A stretch of 64,000 nt of DNA from Mesostigma viride (GCA_009746045.1 RPFO01000389.1:2129638-2193637); one strand, 5' to 3'. Shown: positions 21,555 through 32,228, counted from the first letter of the stretch. Made by a program: numbers and translations. Notes: generated by a model not told the origin, from the letters alone.

Positions 21555-24500
21555 CTACTCTGGCCCTCCCCCCTTGGAGGCCATGAGCCCACGAAGCAAA
21601 GGGTATTGCAGCTCAGCCTTCTCCTCCAGCTTGGTGAGAGCATCTGCAGGGTTGTCCACGCCAGCCACATGTTCAATGTTAGCTAAGCAAGACATTTCCT
21701 TGAGCAACAAATAATCAAGGTCCCTGCTCCTGGCCAGCTGCCTGTGCACAAACTGCACCATGCCCATGCTGTCAGTTCTTACCAGTGTGTGCATCTGCAA
21801 CCGACAGGAAGCCACTTGACATAGCTGGTAAAATAGCTCCCTCAAGTAAAGAGCAGTATGAAGCCCTTCACAGATTGCCCTGCACTCAGCAATGTCACTG
21901 CTGGGAGTTACCCTGTTCTGCAACCGACTGTACCAGCAGACCAGAGAGGACTGTTCCTGCACCAGGGATATTAATGCTGCTGCACGGCCCCTGACCTCTG
22001 TGACCTTCCTACTATCCATAGAACTGTCCACATAGAGCATCATGTCAAAAGGCCTGTACAAATCCAAAGGACCCAGCATGAGAGGGGGAGACATGCGAAC
22101 AGCCTCTACCACTCTCTCAGCACCCACCTCAACCAGTTGGGAATCGGTCAACCGACTCAGTACCAACAGGTCAGGAGCACAAATGCTGGCCAGCCATGCC
22201 AACATACCTCGTATTGTTGCACATCTGGCCTGGGTGATGGGCTCCTGCAAGGCATCTATGATCTGCTGAGGATAATCCTTACCACCCTCCAGCTGGATGG
22301 ACCATGTACCCTGCTGATGGACCAAGGTCGCCTGCATTCCACAAAACACCATGGGCTCATTCTCAACCATGTACTGGATCTTACCCAGTTCAAACCGTTT
22401 CTGGATCCTGGCCAGAGTCAACTCTTGCCAAGTGGGATGGCCCAGGAGATGCAGATCATCACCATGCAGGGAGGCAAACGCTGGCAGCCCCTCATAGCTA
22501 CCCTGAAACAGACAAGGATCAACTGGAGAGACTGAGAGACCACAGACAGACCTGAGGTACTTCTCCAAGCTCTTCCTCCAGATGATGGGACTCGATCTAA
22601 GGCCTTCCACGCCTTTGAGAATCCTCAAATACCTCGTCTTCAGCTCTGCCCTCCACACTGCAGGCACCTTAACAAAGAAAGGGGGTATTGTGCGCCAAGT
22701 ATCCTGTGCTTCCTGCTGATCACCCTTAAGAAAAGCCCTCTTGAAATCTACCAACACAGAGCTATAGGGTATCCCCTTCTGCAGAAAAGACAAATAAATG
22801 CACAACAAAATCCTCCATGTATCATGCAGCATCCCTGGTGTGTAAAGCTCCTCATCTGCTAACTGTCCAGTGCCATGGTACTCAGTCACAACTGGTCTAA
22901 CATGTGGCACCTGCACGCCATCTACCTCCTTGAGCTTGAGGACAAACATCAATCTGAGCAGCTGGTGATCCTCAGGGAGGACATCCACAGGCTCTGCACA
23001 GTTGGCAACTATCCACTCATGCCCAGAAGCAACAAAGCCAAGAGTCCATGCCTTAGCCATCTTGGGGCTTTGCATCATCTCCACTAGCTTGCGCCAAGGT
23101 ACAGGACTCGTTCCTGGGATCTGGTACCTCTGCACACCCAACTCACGTGGGTCAAACGTAGTAGGGAGGATCAGCAGGTCCCCAGCAATGGGCTCCTTTG
23201 TATCAGGACCCTCTGCCTCTAGACCCCTCACAGCCCTTACAGCCACACTAAGACCCTGGGAGTAGCGATATCTCTGCAAGGGAAGGCGGCCCTGCCCTTC
23301 TAATGCTAGCTCCTCAGAGGATATCCTCACCCCTGGTAAGCACAAGAAGTTCTGACCTAGAATGGCAGGCCCCTGATACCCTTCAACCACACTGAACGTG
23401 GTGGGCACCCCCAGGATAGGCACACTCACTTCTCCCAAGATCTTCATGGACACATTCCCAGAGAAATCAGACACAGCTAGGCAGCTAGGGGATGACCACT
23501 GCAAGCCTGCAGCATCCTCTACCCTTAGAATGGACACCTGTGAGTTGGTATCCACTTCTAGTGCTGGTGCCCCACATGACCCCCATCCCGTGAGCTTAGA
23601 TACCTTGGGATCACGCTTGCTGTTCTGCAGAGCTCGAATGATGTCCGCCATAAGCAGCCCCCTGGACTGTGGTGCAGCCCTGGCCACCTCTGGCCTTGTG
23701 ACAGACGTCTCAGCAGACTCCTGCTCACCCTCATCCATCCAGGACAGACCATAATCCAAGCATGGTGGGTTAGCATCTGCTGCCTGGCTCTCATCCTGCT
23801 CATCTCCCTCCAAGGGAGGATCAGGGCCGTCTTCAGGCCAGATTGCAGTTGGCCTTCTCTCCTTGACGTGAGCCCAGGATAGCCTGTACACGTGCTTGGG
23901 ATTACTCTCCAAAGCCACCAGACAAGAATGGTTAGCTTCCTCAACATGGGTTACCTGCCCATCTTGCCACTTGCCACGCTTGCCTGGTAATGACGGTTCC
24001 TTCCACATCCTGACCCTCAGTCCCACCTGGGGCCTCAGCATTTTCCAACCCTTGTCCTTACGCCTCAATCTGGAAAACACCCTGTCTGCCTTCTTCAGGC
24101 AGGCTGCCACCACGTCCTGTGATAGCATACCAAACTGCAATGCCAGGGGAGAGACTGCCACACCATCATAGTAATAGGTTACCCTGTGGTTAAGCTGCTC
24201 CTCAATCCCCTTACACCAAGCTGCTTTCTCTAGAGCTGATGCCACAACAGGCACACTCCTAGCTGCTAGCACCACTGTTTTTACTTCACGTATAGATCTC
24301 TCTACAGCTCCCTGCTGCCCATGGCATTCCCTAGGGACCACTACCAACTTACAAGGAAGCTGGTCAGCCAGCTTGATCAAGCAGTCAAACTGCAAGTCAG
24401 CTTGCACCTTGGTGTACACCCCAAAGCCTGGCAACAAAGACTGGAGACCCATCAACAGCTGATGCTCCTGCATTCCAGGAAGAATGGTCAGCAACCTATA

Positions 24501-25142
24501 TCTGCTAAACCTATCCACCCCCACCAACAGATACATGCCCCTGATGTGTTGGATGTCCACCTGGATATCCCCCCGCTCTCTAGCAGGTTCTCTGGCATGG
24601 GACTGTGGGAGGCGAACAGCATTCTCCTGACAGACACAATTCTGAGCAGCTGCACTGCAGGCCTCTAGCAAAGGCTCCTTGCCAATCTTCCAAGCAAACA
24701 TCTCTGCCTGCTTAGAGTGACCAAAGATATGGTGTAGAGTGTTTCCAGCCTGAGCATAGCTCAACCCCCTGTCAGCCTGGCTGCACAGAGAGGAACGTGA
24801 CAAAGACTGTGTGCTTGGGATAGCACGACCCACCTGCTGTTCTCTTGCTCCAGGGACCTCCTCCAAGGTAGCTCGGCTCCCAGAGCCAGCCCCGGTTCCC
24901 ACAGAAGCTGCAGGTCCTTCCAGTCTGGCGGCTTGACTCCCAGAGTCAACCCCAACAACTGGAGACCCTGCACCTGCCACAGGCACAGGGAATTCCACTG
25001 CTGCAGCAGCGTTATTGCAATCATTGAGTGGAAGCACCTCATCATTCCCAACCCCTTGCTGCTGCACAAGAGGGACACCCCCATTACTATGTACAACTGT
25101 TCGTCCCACTAGGGGTGATTGACTATTTACAGGGGACAACAT
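21555..25142 (-). CDS. pol: Element A Pol: integrase, protease-like, reverse transcriptase, RNase H
   Basis: 1195 codons without interruption. Residues 1-120 are low complexity. The integrase zinc site is at about 137-171 (HHIFGH then CVC), with catalytic Asp near 196 (VDIQHIRG), Asp 249 (ADLQF) and Glu 281 (GQQGAVERSI). At 528-600 comes an aspartic-protease-like fold: EVDTNSQVSI, then a Gly-rich strand and AILGQNFL. It has DTN where proteases have DTG or DSG, and lies after integrase, whereas copia Pol has protease first. RT runs from about 725 to 945 with VDFKRAFL (Asp 799) and SLHGDDLHLL (893-896 HGDD for the usual YVDD). RNase H follows (1036-1172: YVDSSMDS, AECRAICEG, RTDSMGMVQ, DNPADALTKL). 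The frame is open back to the gag UGA at 25151-25149. Confidence 0.95.
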   Translation of the reverse strand: MLSPVNSQSPLVGRTVVHSNGGVPLVQQQGVGNDEVLPLNDCNNAAAAVEFPVPVAGAGSPVVGVDSGSQAARLEGPAASVGTGAGSGSRATLEEVPGAREQQVGRAIPSTQSLSRSSLCSQADRGLSYAQAGNTLHHIFGHSKQAEMFAWKIGKEPLLEACSAAAQNCVCQENAVRLPQSHAREPARERGDIQVDIQHIRGMYLLVGVDRFSRYRLLTILPGMQEHQLLMGLQSLLPGFGVYTKVQADLQFDCLIKLADQLPCKLVVVPRECHGQQGAVERSIREVKTVVLAARSVPVVASALEKAAWCKGIEEQLNHRVTYYYDGVAVSPLALQFGMLSQDVVAACLKKADRVFSRLRRKDKGWKMLRPQVGLRVRMWKEPSLPGKRGKWQDGQVTHVEEANHSCLVALESNPKHVYRLSWAHVKERRPTAIWPEDGPDPPLEGDEQDESQAADANPPCLDYGLSWMDEGEQESAETSVTRPEVARAAPQSRGLLMADIIRALQNSKRDPKVSKLTGWGSCGAPALEVDTNSQVSILRVEDAAGLQWSSPSCLAVSDFSGNVSMKILGEVSVPILGVPTTFSVVEGYQGPAILGQNFLCLPGVRISSEELALEGQGRLPLQRYRYSQGLSVAVRAVRGLEAEGPDTKEPIAGDLLILPTTFDPRELGVQRYQIPGTSPVPWRKLVEMMQSPKMAKAWTLGFVASGHEWIVANCAEPVDVLPEDHQLLRLMFVLKLKEVDGVQVPHVRPVVTEYHGTGQLADEELYTPGMLHDTWRILLCIYLSFLQKGIPYSSVLVDFKRAFLKGDQQEAQDTWRTIPPFFVKVPAVWRAELKTRYLRILKGVEGLRSSPIIWRKSLEKYLRSVCGLSVSPVDPCLFQGSYEGLPAFASLHGDDLHLLGHPTWQELTLARIQKRFELGKIQYMVENEPMVFCGMQATLVHQQGTWSIQLEGGKDYPQQIIDALQEPITQARCATIRGMLAWLASICAPDLLVLSRLTDSQLVEVGAERVVEAVRMSPPLMLGPLDLYRPFDMMLYVDSSMDSRKVTEVRGRAAALISLVQEQSSLVCWYSRLQNRVTPSSDIAECRAICEGLHTALYLRELFYQLCQVASCRLQMHTLVRTDSMGMVQFVHRQLARSRDLDYLLLKEMSCLANIEHVAGVDNPADALTKLEEKAELQYPLLRGLMASKGGGPE

Positions 25143-25148
25143 CTCAAG

Positions 25149-26496
25149 TCATGGCTTACCCACCTGGCCAGAGCCTGCTCCAGCAGACTTGGCCTGGTCT
25201 GGGCAGTCACGTCGCCAATGACCCGTCCTGCCACATCCAAAGCACTTGTCATCCTTCCCAGCAGCAGCCTTCTTCAGGCCACCCTGGTTCTGGCTGCTCT
25301 GACTGGCCTGGGTGCCCTGGCCCTGGCTCTTGCCTTGCCCTTGGCCACCCTTGTTCTGCTGACCACCCTGGTGACCACCAGCCTGCTGCTGACCCTTGCC
25401 TTTGGATCCCTGCTGCTGGCCCTTGCCACCCTGGTTACCATTCTGCCTGCGCCTGTTAGCCCTCTGACGCCTACTAGGTCTGGTTTCTCCCTGAGCACCC
25501 TGCCCAGGGGCGTCACCATGGACCTGATGAGCGGAGGCTGAAGGGGCACCAGTCACCTGGATTGCCTTGCAAGCAGCATTGTCAGATGGACGGATATTGA
25601 AAATAACCTTTTGCAAGGCTGGCCACGTCCCATCTGTCTGATCAGCAAACATCCTAGCTGCATTTCTCCCATCCACACTCAGCCCCATGCGATCCAGGAA
25701 GTAATCTGCCACTGCTCTATCAGTCAGATTGAAGCCATGCTTGGCCCCCTTCTCCCTGATGCGTGTGAGCCGCTGCAGCTCCTCAGCTATTGTGCCCTTG
25801 ATCTCAAAGGTATCATAGCTGAGCTTATAGTGATTAGTGAGGTTGAGTACCTTATCAGAAAACTCCTGACGTAGGCCCTCTAGGAACTGAGACCAAGTCA
25901 GCTTGTCCTTGACAGCCTGCCTAGCCTTGTCCCTCACCCGCTCACTTGAATCCCTATTAGTCGTGGATGTGTGGAATACCTGCACAAGGTTGACAGTGGG
26001 ATCTACAGAGCATGAAACTAGCTCCATATCCTCCAACCACTTGTCTAGCTCTTCCTGTCCCACAGGAGGCTTGAGAGGCTTCTGGCCATTCATCACAGCC
26101 ACAGCACTCATATGAGGTCTAGTCCCAGGCAAAGCACGAGGGTCACTGCCAATGACAGCAGCTCCTACTGGTGCTAATGGCGCAGGAACATGAGCTGCAG
26201 GAACACCAGACGGAGGCACACATGGTCTCTTACCAGGTGCTTGCCGTTCAGCATCATTCTGGCCCTCCCCCGTCAGCACCACGCCGTCGGTTGGCCACCC
26301 TGCACGCTCCTCCCCTTGTGCCACCTCTTTCCTCTTCCGGTTGGACGCCCTCCTGCCATTGACGCCCTCTGCCGTTGGGATTGCCTGTCCCTCTGGCACG
26401 ACGTTGGCGGGGCTCCCGTGTCTGCCCTTGCCTCACCCCCGCCATCCCCCGCTCCCGCCCCGCTCCCGCTGCCGCCCCGCGCGTGTTACGAAGCAT
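25149..26496 (-). CDS. gag: Element A Gag with CCHC zinc knuckle
   Basis: The main frame (26399-25149) encodes a helical capsid-like region (ELDKWLEDMEL, SQFLEGLRQEFSDKVLNL, DYFLDRMGLSVDGRN). A Gln/Gly/Lys-rich linker and one knuckle CFGCGRTGHWRRDC (C-x2-C-x4-H-x4-C) follow near the C-terminus. The frame has no ATG at its 5' end (26399 is GTG). By comparison with element C the natural start is the ATG at 26496 (MLRNTRG), which here is in another frame because of an indel in a G-rich stretch near 26430. The stop is UGA at 25151-25149, and pol continues in the same frame two codons before its first ATG. Confidence 0.88.
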
Positions 26497-26558
26497 TATA
26501 GAATACCACAGAAAACACACGCAGATATGGCCGCTGGAACCCACTCAGGCTCACGCAC

Positions 26559-27686
26559 TTACTCCAGACGAGGCCGCCTCCTGGCTTGCACTCGCCTGCC
26601 CCTCCTCACGGTCTGGACGCTGCTCAACACCCTCAGCAACCGTGTGGCTGCTGCTGCCTCTGCGACAATCTGGAGGTCTGGGTTAAACTCTCCCAGCACG
26701 CAGGTCACAGGTCGCCCGTCTTCCTTGCGTTCGACTGGATGTTGTGTCTCGCCTGGGTTGCGATGCCAAGCAAGATTGCGCAACCACCGCTTACCGCCGC
26801 CGACCAGCTCGTTCTGCTCGCCTCGGCCGTAACGGTCGTACTCGTGAGTCGCCTCACGAGGTATATGCAGATCAGCTCTCTGCCTTGCCTCGTAGGTCTC
26901 GGTAGTGCCGTCGCCCTCGTTTATCTGCTGGGCTGAGCGCTTGACGGAGCCCTCTGGCTTGTCAGTCCACTCAAAATGGACGTCTTCAGGCGTCTTCTCG
27001 ACCCCTGTGACAATTTCCACCTCCGGGCCCCACGCAGTGGTGGTTTCCGGCCTCGGTGTATCAAGCCTTGAGTAGACCCCGAAAGGCTGCGTGGTAATAT
27101 AGAACCTGTCTGCGTACCCTCTCGACTCTTGCAAAAGGACAGCAACAAGATTCTCAATGGTTTGGGCAAATACCTCCGCCGTGCTCCAAGGATTTACCGT
27201 CTCCCGAGCACGCGCGTTCCGGATGATGTCGGCGTCTGGTACCCCCTCTCCTAGCACTGCTGTCGCCACCCAGTGGTTGAACAGTCTGGTGCTGCCGAGC
27301 GCTGTTGCCACGATCTGGCTAAGCGCCTCCCTGGCAAGGTCGAGACCGGCAAGCGTGATATGGGCGCCCTGATAAGCGACCTCCACACGATTAGCAGTTT
27401 CAGCTAGCGCGTCCCGAATGCGCACCAACTCTTCCACCGCCACTCGCCCCGTCTCACCTGGAGAAATCACGACGCGAGCCCGTTGTATAATCGGGTCCGC
27501 CGCCGCTGGCCTGTTGCCTCCCCCACTCACCGCCACCCACCCCTCTTCTGCCAAGTGCCTCGCTACGTAGGCCGCTTGCACGAATGTTGGAGCGTTTGCT
27601 TGGTTACGGTAGGGGAAAAACGCTTGCGCGTCTCTCTGCTCGTTCGCCTCACCAGCACCGTGGCTGCTTGACGATGAACCAGACAT
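26559..27686 (-). CDS. Element A leader ORF, conserved protein of unknown function
   Basis: The ATG at 27686 (MSGSSSSSHGAGE) lies just after the 5' LTR. The product has 375 residues, of no family I recognise, with no signal peptide, membrane segment or protease motif. Related leader ORFs lie at the same place in elements B, C and E. Against E (49711-50793) the first two thirds align without large gaps and share FVQAA, GWVAV, LDLAREALSQIVA, LFNH, NPWS and LLQESRG. Preservation between diverged families indicates selection on the protein. Copia elements normally have gag directly after the leader, so this is an additional gene. It ends 62 bases before the inferred gag start, so gag must be reached by splicing, reinitiation or internal entry. 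Confidence 0.9.
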   Translation of the reverse strand: MSGSSSSSHGAGEANEQRDAQAFFPYRNQANAPTFVQAAYVARHLAEEGWVAVSGGGNRPAAADPIIQRARVVISPGETGRVAVEELVRIRDALAETANRVEVAYQGAHITLAGLDLAREALSQIVATALGSTRLFNHWVATAVLGEGVPDADIIRNARARETVNPWSTAEVFAQTIENLVAVLLQESRGYADRFYITTQPFGVYSRLDTPRPETTTAWGPEVEIVTGVEKTPEDVHFEWTDKPEGSVKRSAQQINEGDGTTETYEARQRADLHIPREATHEYDRYGRGEQNELVGGGKRWLRNLAWHRNPGETQHPVERKEDGRPVTCVLGEFNPDLQIVAEAAAATRLLRVLSSVQTVRRGRRVQARRRPRLE

Positions 27687-27689
27687 GAA

Positions 27690-27709
27690 AGCGTGGAAGC
27701 AATAGTACG
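27690..27709 (-). other. Candidate primer-binding site of element A
   Basis: Immediately after the 5' LTR the minus strand reads CGTACTATTGCTTCCACGC. B is identical, C differs by one base in the first 15, and E keeps CGTACTATTGCT. It does not begin with TGG as sites for intact tRNA 3' ends do, so a half-tRNA primer (known for Drosophila copia) or another primer would be needed. The primer is not identified. Confidence 0.5.
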
Positions 27710-28363
27710 ATTTGCGCAGCAACTCGTCAGCAGAGCTTGTGAGCTCCTGGTCCTTGCCGGCTGGAATGACCCTAGGCTGCTGGCTAGCAACCTTTATCCT
27801 CACACCAGGCCTACGACCCTCGATAGGCTCGCCACTCGTCGTGACGACCAAGGTTCGTGTGTGAAGACGCTCGTTGCCTCGTTGAGCCTCGAGCTATATG
27901 CAACCTCGTTCCATCCTTGTTCCTCGGTCATGAGCAACGCTGGGCAACGCTACATTGCCAGAGCCTCGTATCGCTGCCTTGCATCCTCGTTGCAGGCAGC
28001 ATACAGGAATCTCTGGCTATCCTGTGTCTAGGACAGCACAGGACCTGCCACAGTCCTGCAAGGACTTACATCCTTGCAGACCTGCTGGCTGGTTACTGGC
28101 TTCTACTAGCCACAGTACCGTTGAGCCCTCAGTACACTGTGTCCCAGTCACGTGAGAGTCCAGGCTAAGCCTGTGCAGGCACGGCCTGCCACGTGTCCTG
28201 TCCACTATGCCCTGAGTGTGCCCCGCCCTCGCCCCCCGGTCGGCAGTACTTCGGGACTTGATAACTTTCTAGTCCCTTGTCTGTTCTAGGCGGTTGACAC
28301 GGCGTTGGAAAGGTCTCCTCAACCTGCATCCATCTAGCACATTGGTGCCCCAATATGCTAACT
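27710..28363 (-). repeat. Element A 5' LTR (654 bp)
   Basis: Same length as both LTRs of B and close in sequence. It lacks TG...CA ends, running AGTTAGC...GCAAAT, yet is bounded exactly by the CTACC duplication. A TATA-like GCATATAGCTC lies at about 27891-27901 on the minus strand. Confidence 0.93.
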
Positions 28364-28368
28364 CTACC

Positions 28369-29512
28369 TCTGGTGCCGTACCCCCAAGACGTTCTTTCCT
28401 GGCTTTTTGGCCCTTCTGGTCACCCTTTTGCCCTACCCTTGCGCCCACCTTCTTGGGATTATCCTGTCATGGTGAGAATGTGGGTCTTCTGCCTCCTCTA
28501 TTGAAACCCCTCTTACCTTGGAATTTGGTTCCTTGTCAATCACAGTGACCAAGAAGGAGGGAGCTAAATCATTCTTTCCTTTTTCTTGCTTAAGTGGTTG
28601 CCACTTTCTTTTGTTTTCTTAATTGGTCATGTATCCTTGATCTGATTTTACTTTTAGCCTTGGTCAGATTTTTATTTTATCCTATAACAGATTTTTATCT
28701 TATCCTTGTTCAGATTTTTAACCTTTCCTCGTCCAGTGTATTTCCTTCATTTGCACATCAAACATGTCCTCTCAAACGTCTCTTGGTGGGGGTATGTCTC
28801 CCATTAACCAACGTTCCTGGTGTTAATTCTGGTACTCCTCAATAGTTGGCTATGGGTAACAGACGTGATTCCTTGGACACTGTCCATCACTTGACTCCTC
28901 CGTCTCAGAGTGTACGTTCTGACAGTACCCCCTCTACTCCGTCCTTTCACCCTTCACCTATTATTCCTCCTCCTACGTTTGAGGCGCGTACTAGGGCTAC
29001 TGCCCCATCCTCTGCTATTCCTCCTGTTAATTCTGGGAATCCCTCTGTGTCTATCCCCTCTCAGGCTCCTCAGGTGTCAGCCCCTCGTAGTCTCGTATAG
29101 TGTACGTAGTCTCGCTCCTGTGGGCCCTACTGGGTATCCTACTGCCGTTCCTACACATCCTCCTGTTTCCTGGGCATAACCTGATGCGGCCTACGAGGCA
29201 GCCCAAATCCCCTCACGTGCAGCAAATTTAGAAGTTAATCAGGATTTTAGCACTATGCTATTGGATGATAGAACTATGTTCATTTGGCATATTCTTCGCA
29301 TAGGGAAGGTTATCAACGTGTCTACCATTCATTATGGTTATCAGCCAGAGGGCGTGGTTCAGGCTAAGCCCCTACCTACAACCTACCCTATCTATGCCCC
29401 AACCTTGGTTTCTTCCACGCTTTGTGTCAGTAGAAGTGGTCCTATGGCTATATAGCTACGATCCCTCGCACCTTCCCGAGCTTAACCATCCCTACCTATA
29501 TTCGTTATATAC
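28369..29512 (+). pseudogene. AT-rich leader and degenerate Gag-like relic (copy D2)
   Basis: 28600-28740 holds three loose copies of a CAGATTTTTA/CTTATCC phrase. From the ATG at 28764 the conceptual product resembles D1 (see 19161), with stops after about 20 codons and again later. A further open piece at 29255-29455 (MLLDDRTMFIWHILRIGKV) has no recognised domain. It ends at the truncated end of element C. Confidence 0.35.
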
Positions 29513-30363
29513 CCAGGCCAGAGACTCCACCCTGACCCCTGTCCAGCAGAGTGTGTCTGAACTCTGAAGGACCTGCTGTCAGCCAACACTTGGCTGCCCA
29601 GCCCACTGGGATGCCTCCCACCTAGAGCAAGGCTGTTTGGTCTACTATGGCTCTTCCCCCTTGGAAGCCATGAGCCCACGAAGCAAAGGGTATTGCAGCT
29701 CAGCCTTCTCCTCCAGCTTGGTGAGAGCATCTGCAGGGTTGTCCACGCCAGCCACGTGTTCAATGTTAGCTAAGCAAGACATTTCCTTGAGCAACAAATA
29801 ATCAAGGTCCCTGCTCCTGGCCAGCTGCCTGTGCACAAACTGCACCATGCCCATGCTGTCAGTTCTTACCAGTGTGTACATCTGCAATCGACAGGAAGCC
29901 ACTTGACATAGCTGGTAAAATAGCTCCCTCAAGTAAAGAGCAGTATGAAGCCCTTCACAGATTGCCCTGCACTCAGCAATGTCACTGCTGGGAGTTACCC
30001 TGTTTTGCAACCGACTGTACCAGCAGACCAGAGAGGACTGTTCCTGCACCAGGGATATATATTAATGCTGCTGCCCGGCCCCTGACCTCTGTGACCTTCC
30101 TACTATCCATAGAACTGCCCACATAGAGCACCATGTCAAAAGGCCTGTACAAATCCAAAGGACCCAGCATGAGAGGGGGAGACATGCGAACAGCCTCTAC
30201 CACACTCTCAGCACTCACCTCAACCAGTTGGGAATTGGTCAACCGACTCAGTACCAACAGGTCAGGAGCACAAATGCTGGCCAGCCTTGCCAACATACCC
30301 CGTATTGTTGCACTTCTGGCCTGGGTGATGGGCTCCTGCAAAGCATCTATGATCTGCTGGGGA
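29513..30363 (-). pseudogene. Element C pol, C-terminal part (RNase H)
   Basis: Encodes the RNase H blocks SSDIAECRAICEG, RTDSMGMVQFVHR and GVDNPADALTKL, as in A. A 4-bp ATAT insertion at about 30055-30061 shifts the frame between the connection domain and RNase H. The piece ends at the TAATC target of element B. Confidence 0.85.
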
Positions 30364-30368
30364 TAATC

Positions 30369-31022
30369 AGTTAGCATATTGGGGCACCAATGTGCTAGAT
30401 GGATGCAGGTTGAGGAGACCTTTCCAACGCCGTGTCAACCGCCTAGAACAGACAAGGGACTAGAAAGTTATCAAGTCCCGAAGTACTGCCGACCGGGGGG
30501 CGAGGGCGGGGCACACTCAGGGCATAGTGGACAGGACACGTGGCAGGCCGTGCCTGCACAGGCTTAGCCTGGACTCTCACGTGACTGGGACACAGTGTAC
30601 TGAGGGCTCAACGGTACTGTGGCTAGTAGAAGCCAGTAACCAGCCAGCAGGTCTGCAAGGATGTAAGTCCTTGCAGGACTGTGGCAGGTCCTGTGCTGTC
30701 CTAGACACAGGATAGCCAGAGATTCCTGTATGCTGCCTGCAACGAGGATGCAAGGCAGCGATACGAGGCTCTGGCAATGTAGCGTTGCCCAGCGTTGCTC
30801 ATGACCGAGGAACAAGGATGGAACGAGGTTGCATATAGCTCGAGGCTCAACGAGGCAACGAGCGTCTTCACACACGAACCTTGGTCGTCACGACGAGTGG
30901 CGAGCCTATCGAGGGTCGTAGGCCTGGTGTGAGGATAAAGGTTGCTAGCCAGCAGCCTAGGGTCATTCCAGCCGGCAAGGACCAGGAGCTCACAAGCTCT
31001 GCTGACGAGTTGCTGCGCAAAT
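30369..31022 (+). repeat. Element B 5' LTR (654 bp)
   Basis: Begins AGTTAGCATATTGGGGC and ends GCTGCGCAAAT. It contains a TATA-like CATATAG at 30832-30838, at the same place as in A; E has GGATATAGCTTGG at the matching point. The candidate primer-binding site CGTACTATTGCTTCC follows at 31023. Confidence 0.93.
30832..30838 (+). promoter_or_regulatory. TATA-like box in element B 5' LTR
   Basis: CATATAGCTCGAGG, about 190 bp before the LTR end and conserved in position in A, B, C and E (E: ATATAGCTTGG). It is the only TATA-like sequence shared by all four LTRs, so it probably directs transcription of the element. Confidence 0.4.
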
Positions 31023-31045
31023 CGTACTATTGCTTCCACGCTTTC

Positions 31046-32163
31046 ATGTCTGGTTCATCGTCAAGCAGCCACGGTGCTGGTGAGGCGAACGAGCAGAGAG
31101 ACGCGCAAGCGTTTTTCCCCTACCGTAACCAAGCAAACGCTCCAACATTCGTGCAAGCGGCCTACGTAGCGAGGCACTTGGCAGAAGAGGGGTGGGTGGC
31201 GGTGAGTGGGGGAGGCAGCAGGCCAGCGGCGGCGGACCCGATTATTCAACGGGCTCGCGTCGTGATTTCTCCAGGTGAGACGGGGCGAGTGGCGGTGGAA
31301 GAGTTGGTGCGCTACGTGACGCGCTAGCTGAAACTGCTAATCGTGTGGAGGTCGCTTATCAGGGCGCCCATATCACGCTTGCCGGTCTCGACCTAGCCAG
31401 GGAGGCGCTTAGCCAGATTGTGGCAACAGCGCTCGGCAGCACCCGACTGTTTAACCACTGGGTGGCGACAGCAGTGCTAGGAGAGGGGGTACCAGACGCC
31501 GACATCATCCGGAACGCGCGTGCTCGGGAGACGGTAAATCCTTGGAGCACGGCAGAGGTATTTGCCCAAACCATTGAGAATCTTGTTGCTGTCCTTTTGC
31601 AAGAGTCGAGAGGGTACGCAGACAGGTTCTTATTACCACACAGCCTTTCGGGGTATACTCAAGGCTTGATACACCGAGGCCGGAAACCACCAGTGCGTGG
31701 GGTCCGGAGGTGGAGATTGTCACGGGGGTCGAGAAGACGCCTGAAGACGTCCATTTCGAGTGGACTGACAAGCCAGAGGGCTCCGTCAAGCGCTCAGCCC
31801 AGCAGATAAACGAGGGCGACGGCACTACCGAGACCTACGAGGAAGGCAGAGAGCTGATCTGCATTCCCTCGTGAGGTACTCACGAGTACGACCGTTACGG
31901 CCGAGGCGAGCAGAACGAGCTTGTCGGCGGCGGTAAGCGGTGGGTGCGCGACTTGCTTGGCATCGCAACCCAGGTGAGACACAACATCCAGTCGAACGCA
32001 AGGAGACGGGCGACCTGTGACCTGCGTGCTGGGAGAGTTTAACCCAGCCTCCAGATTGTCGCAGAGGCAGCAGCAGCCACACCGGTTGCTGAGGGTGTTG
32101 AGCAGCGTCCAGACCGTGAGGAGGGGCAGGCGAGTGCAAGCCAGGAGGCGGCCTCGTCTGGAG
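31046..32163 (+). pseudogene. Element B leader ORF, frameshifted
   Basis: Starts MSGSSSSSHGAGE as in A. The frame is lost near 31312, where A reads GCGCATTCGGGACGCG and B reads GCGCTACGTGACGCG (one base fewer), and again near 31627, where one base of TTCTATATTACC is missing. Elsewhere the sequence follows A closely, including LDLAREALSQIVATALGS. Confidence 0.85.
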
Positions 32164-32228
32164 TAAGTGCGTGAGCCTGAGTGGGTTCCAGCAGCCATAT
32201 CTGCGTGTGTTTTCTGTGGTATTCTATA

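Larger units (their letters stand above)
19824..28363 (-). mobile_element. Copia-type LTR retrotransposon A
   Basis: LTRs at both ends are flanked by the 5-bp target duplication CTACC (19819-19823 and 28364-28368). Order on the minus strand: 5' LTR, leader ORF, gag with CCHC, UGA, pol (integrase, protease-like, RT, RNase H), long 3' UTR, polypurine tract, 3' LTR. Pol is a single uninterrupted frame. The RT-RNase H end and integrase-before-RT order place it with Ty1/copia. The 3' LTR is longer than the 5' LTR because of a 139-bp tandem duplication. Confidence 0.93.

Noticed and set aside
24940-24970. VDSGSQ in the N-terminus of A Pol as a copia-type DSG protease site
   Set aside because: In C the same position reads VGSGSQ, F has nothing comparable, and no flap or ILG motif follows. 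The DTN region after integrase has the complete pattern.
26559-27686. Leader ORF as an envelope gene
   Set aside because: No signal peptide, transmembrane segment or cysteine pattern, and it lies before gag, not after pol.
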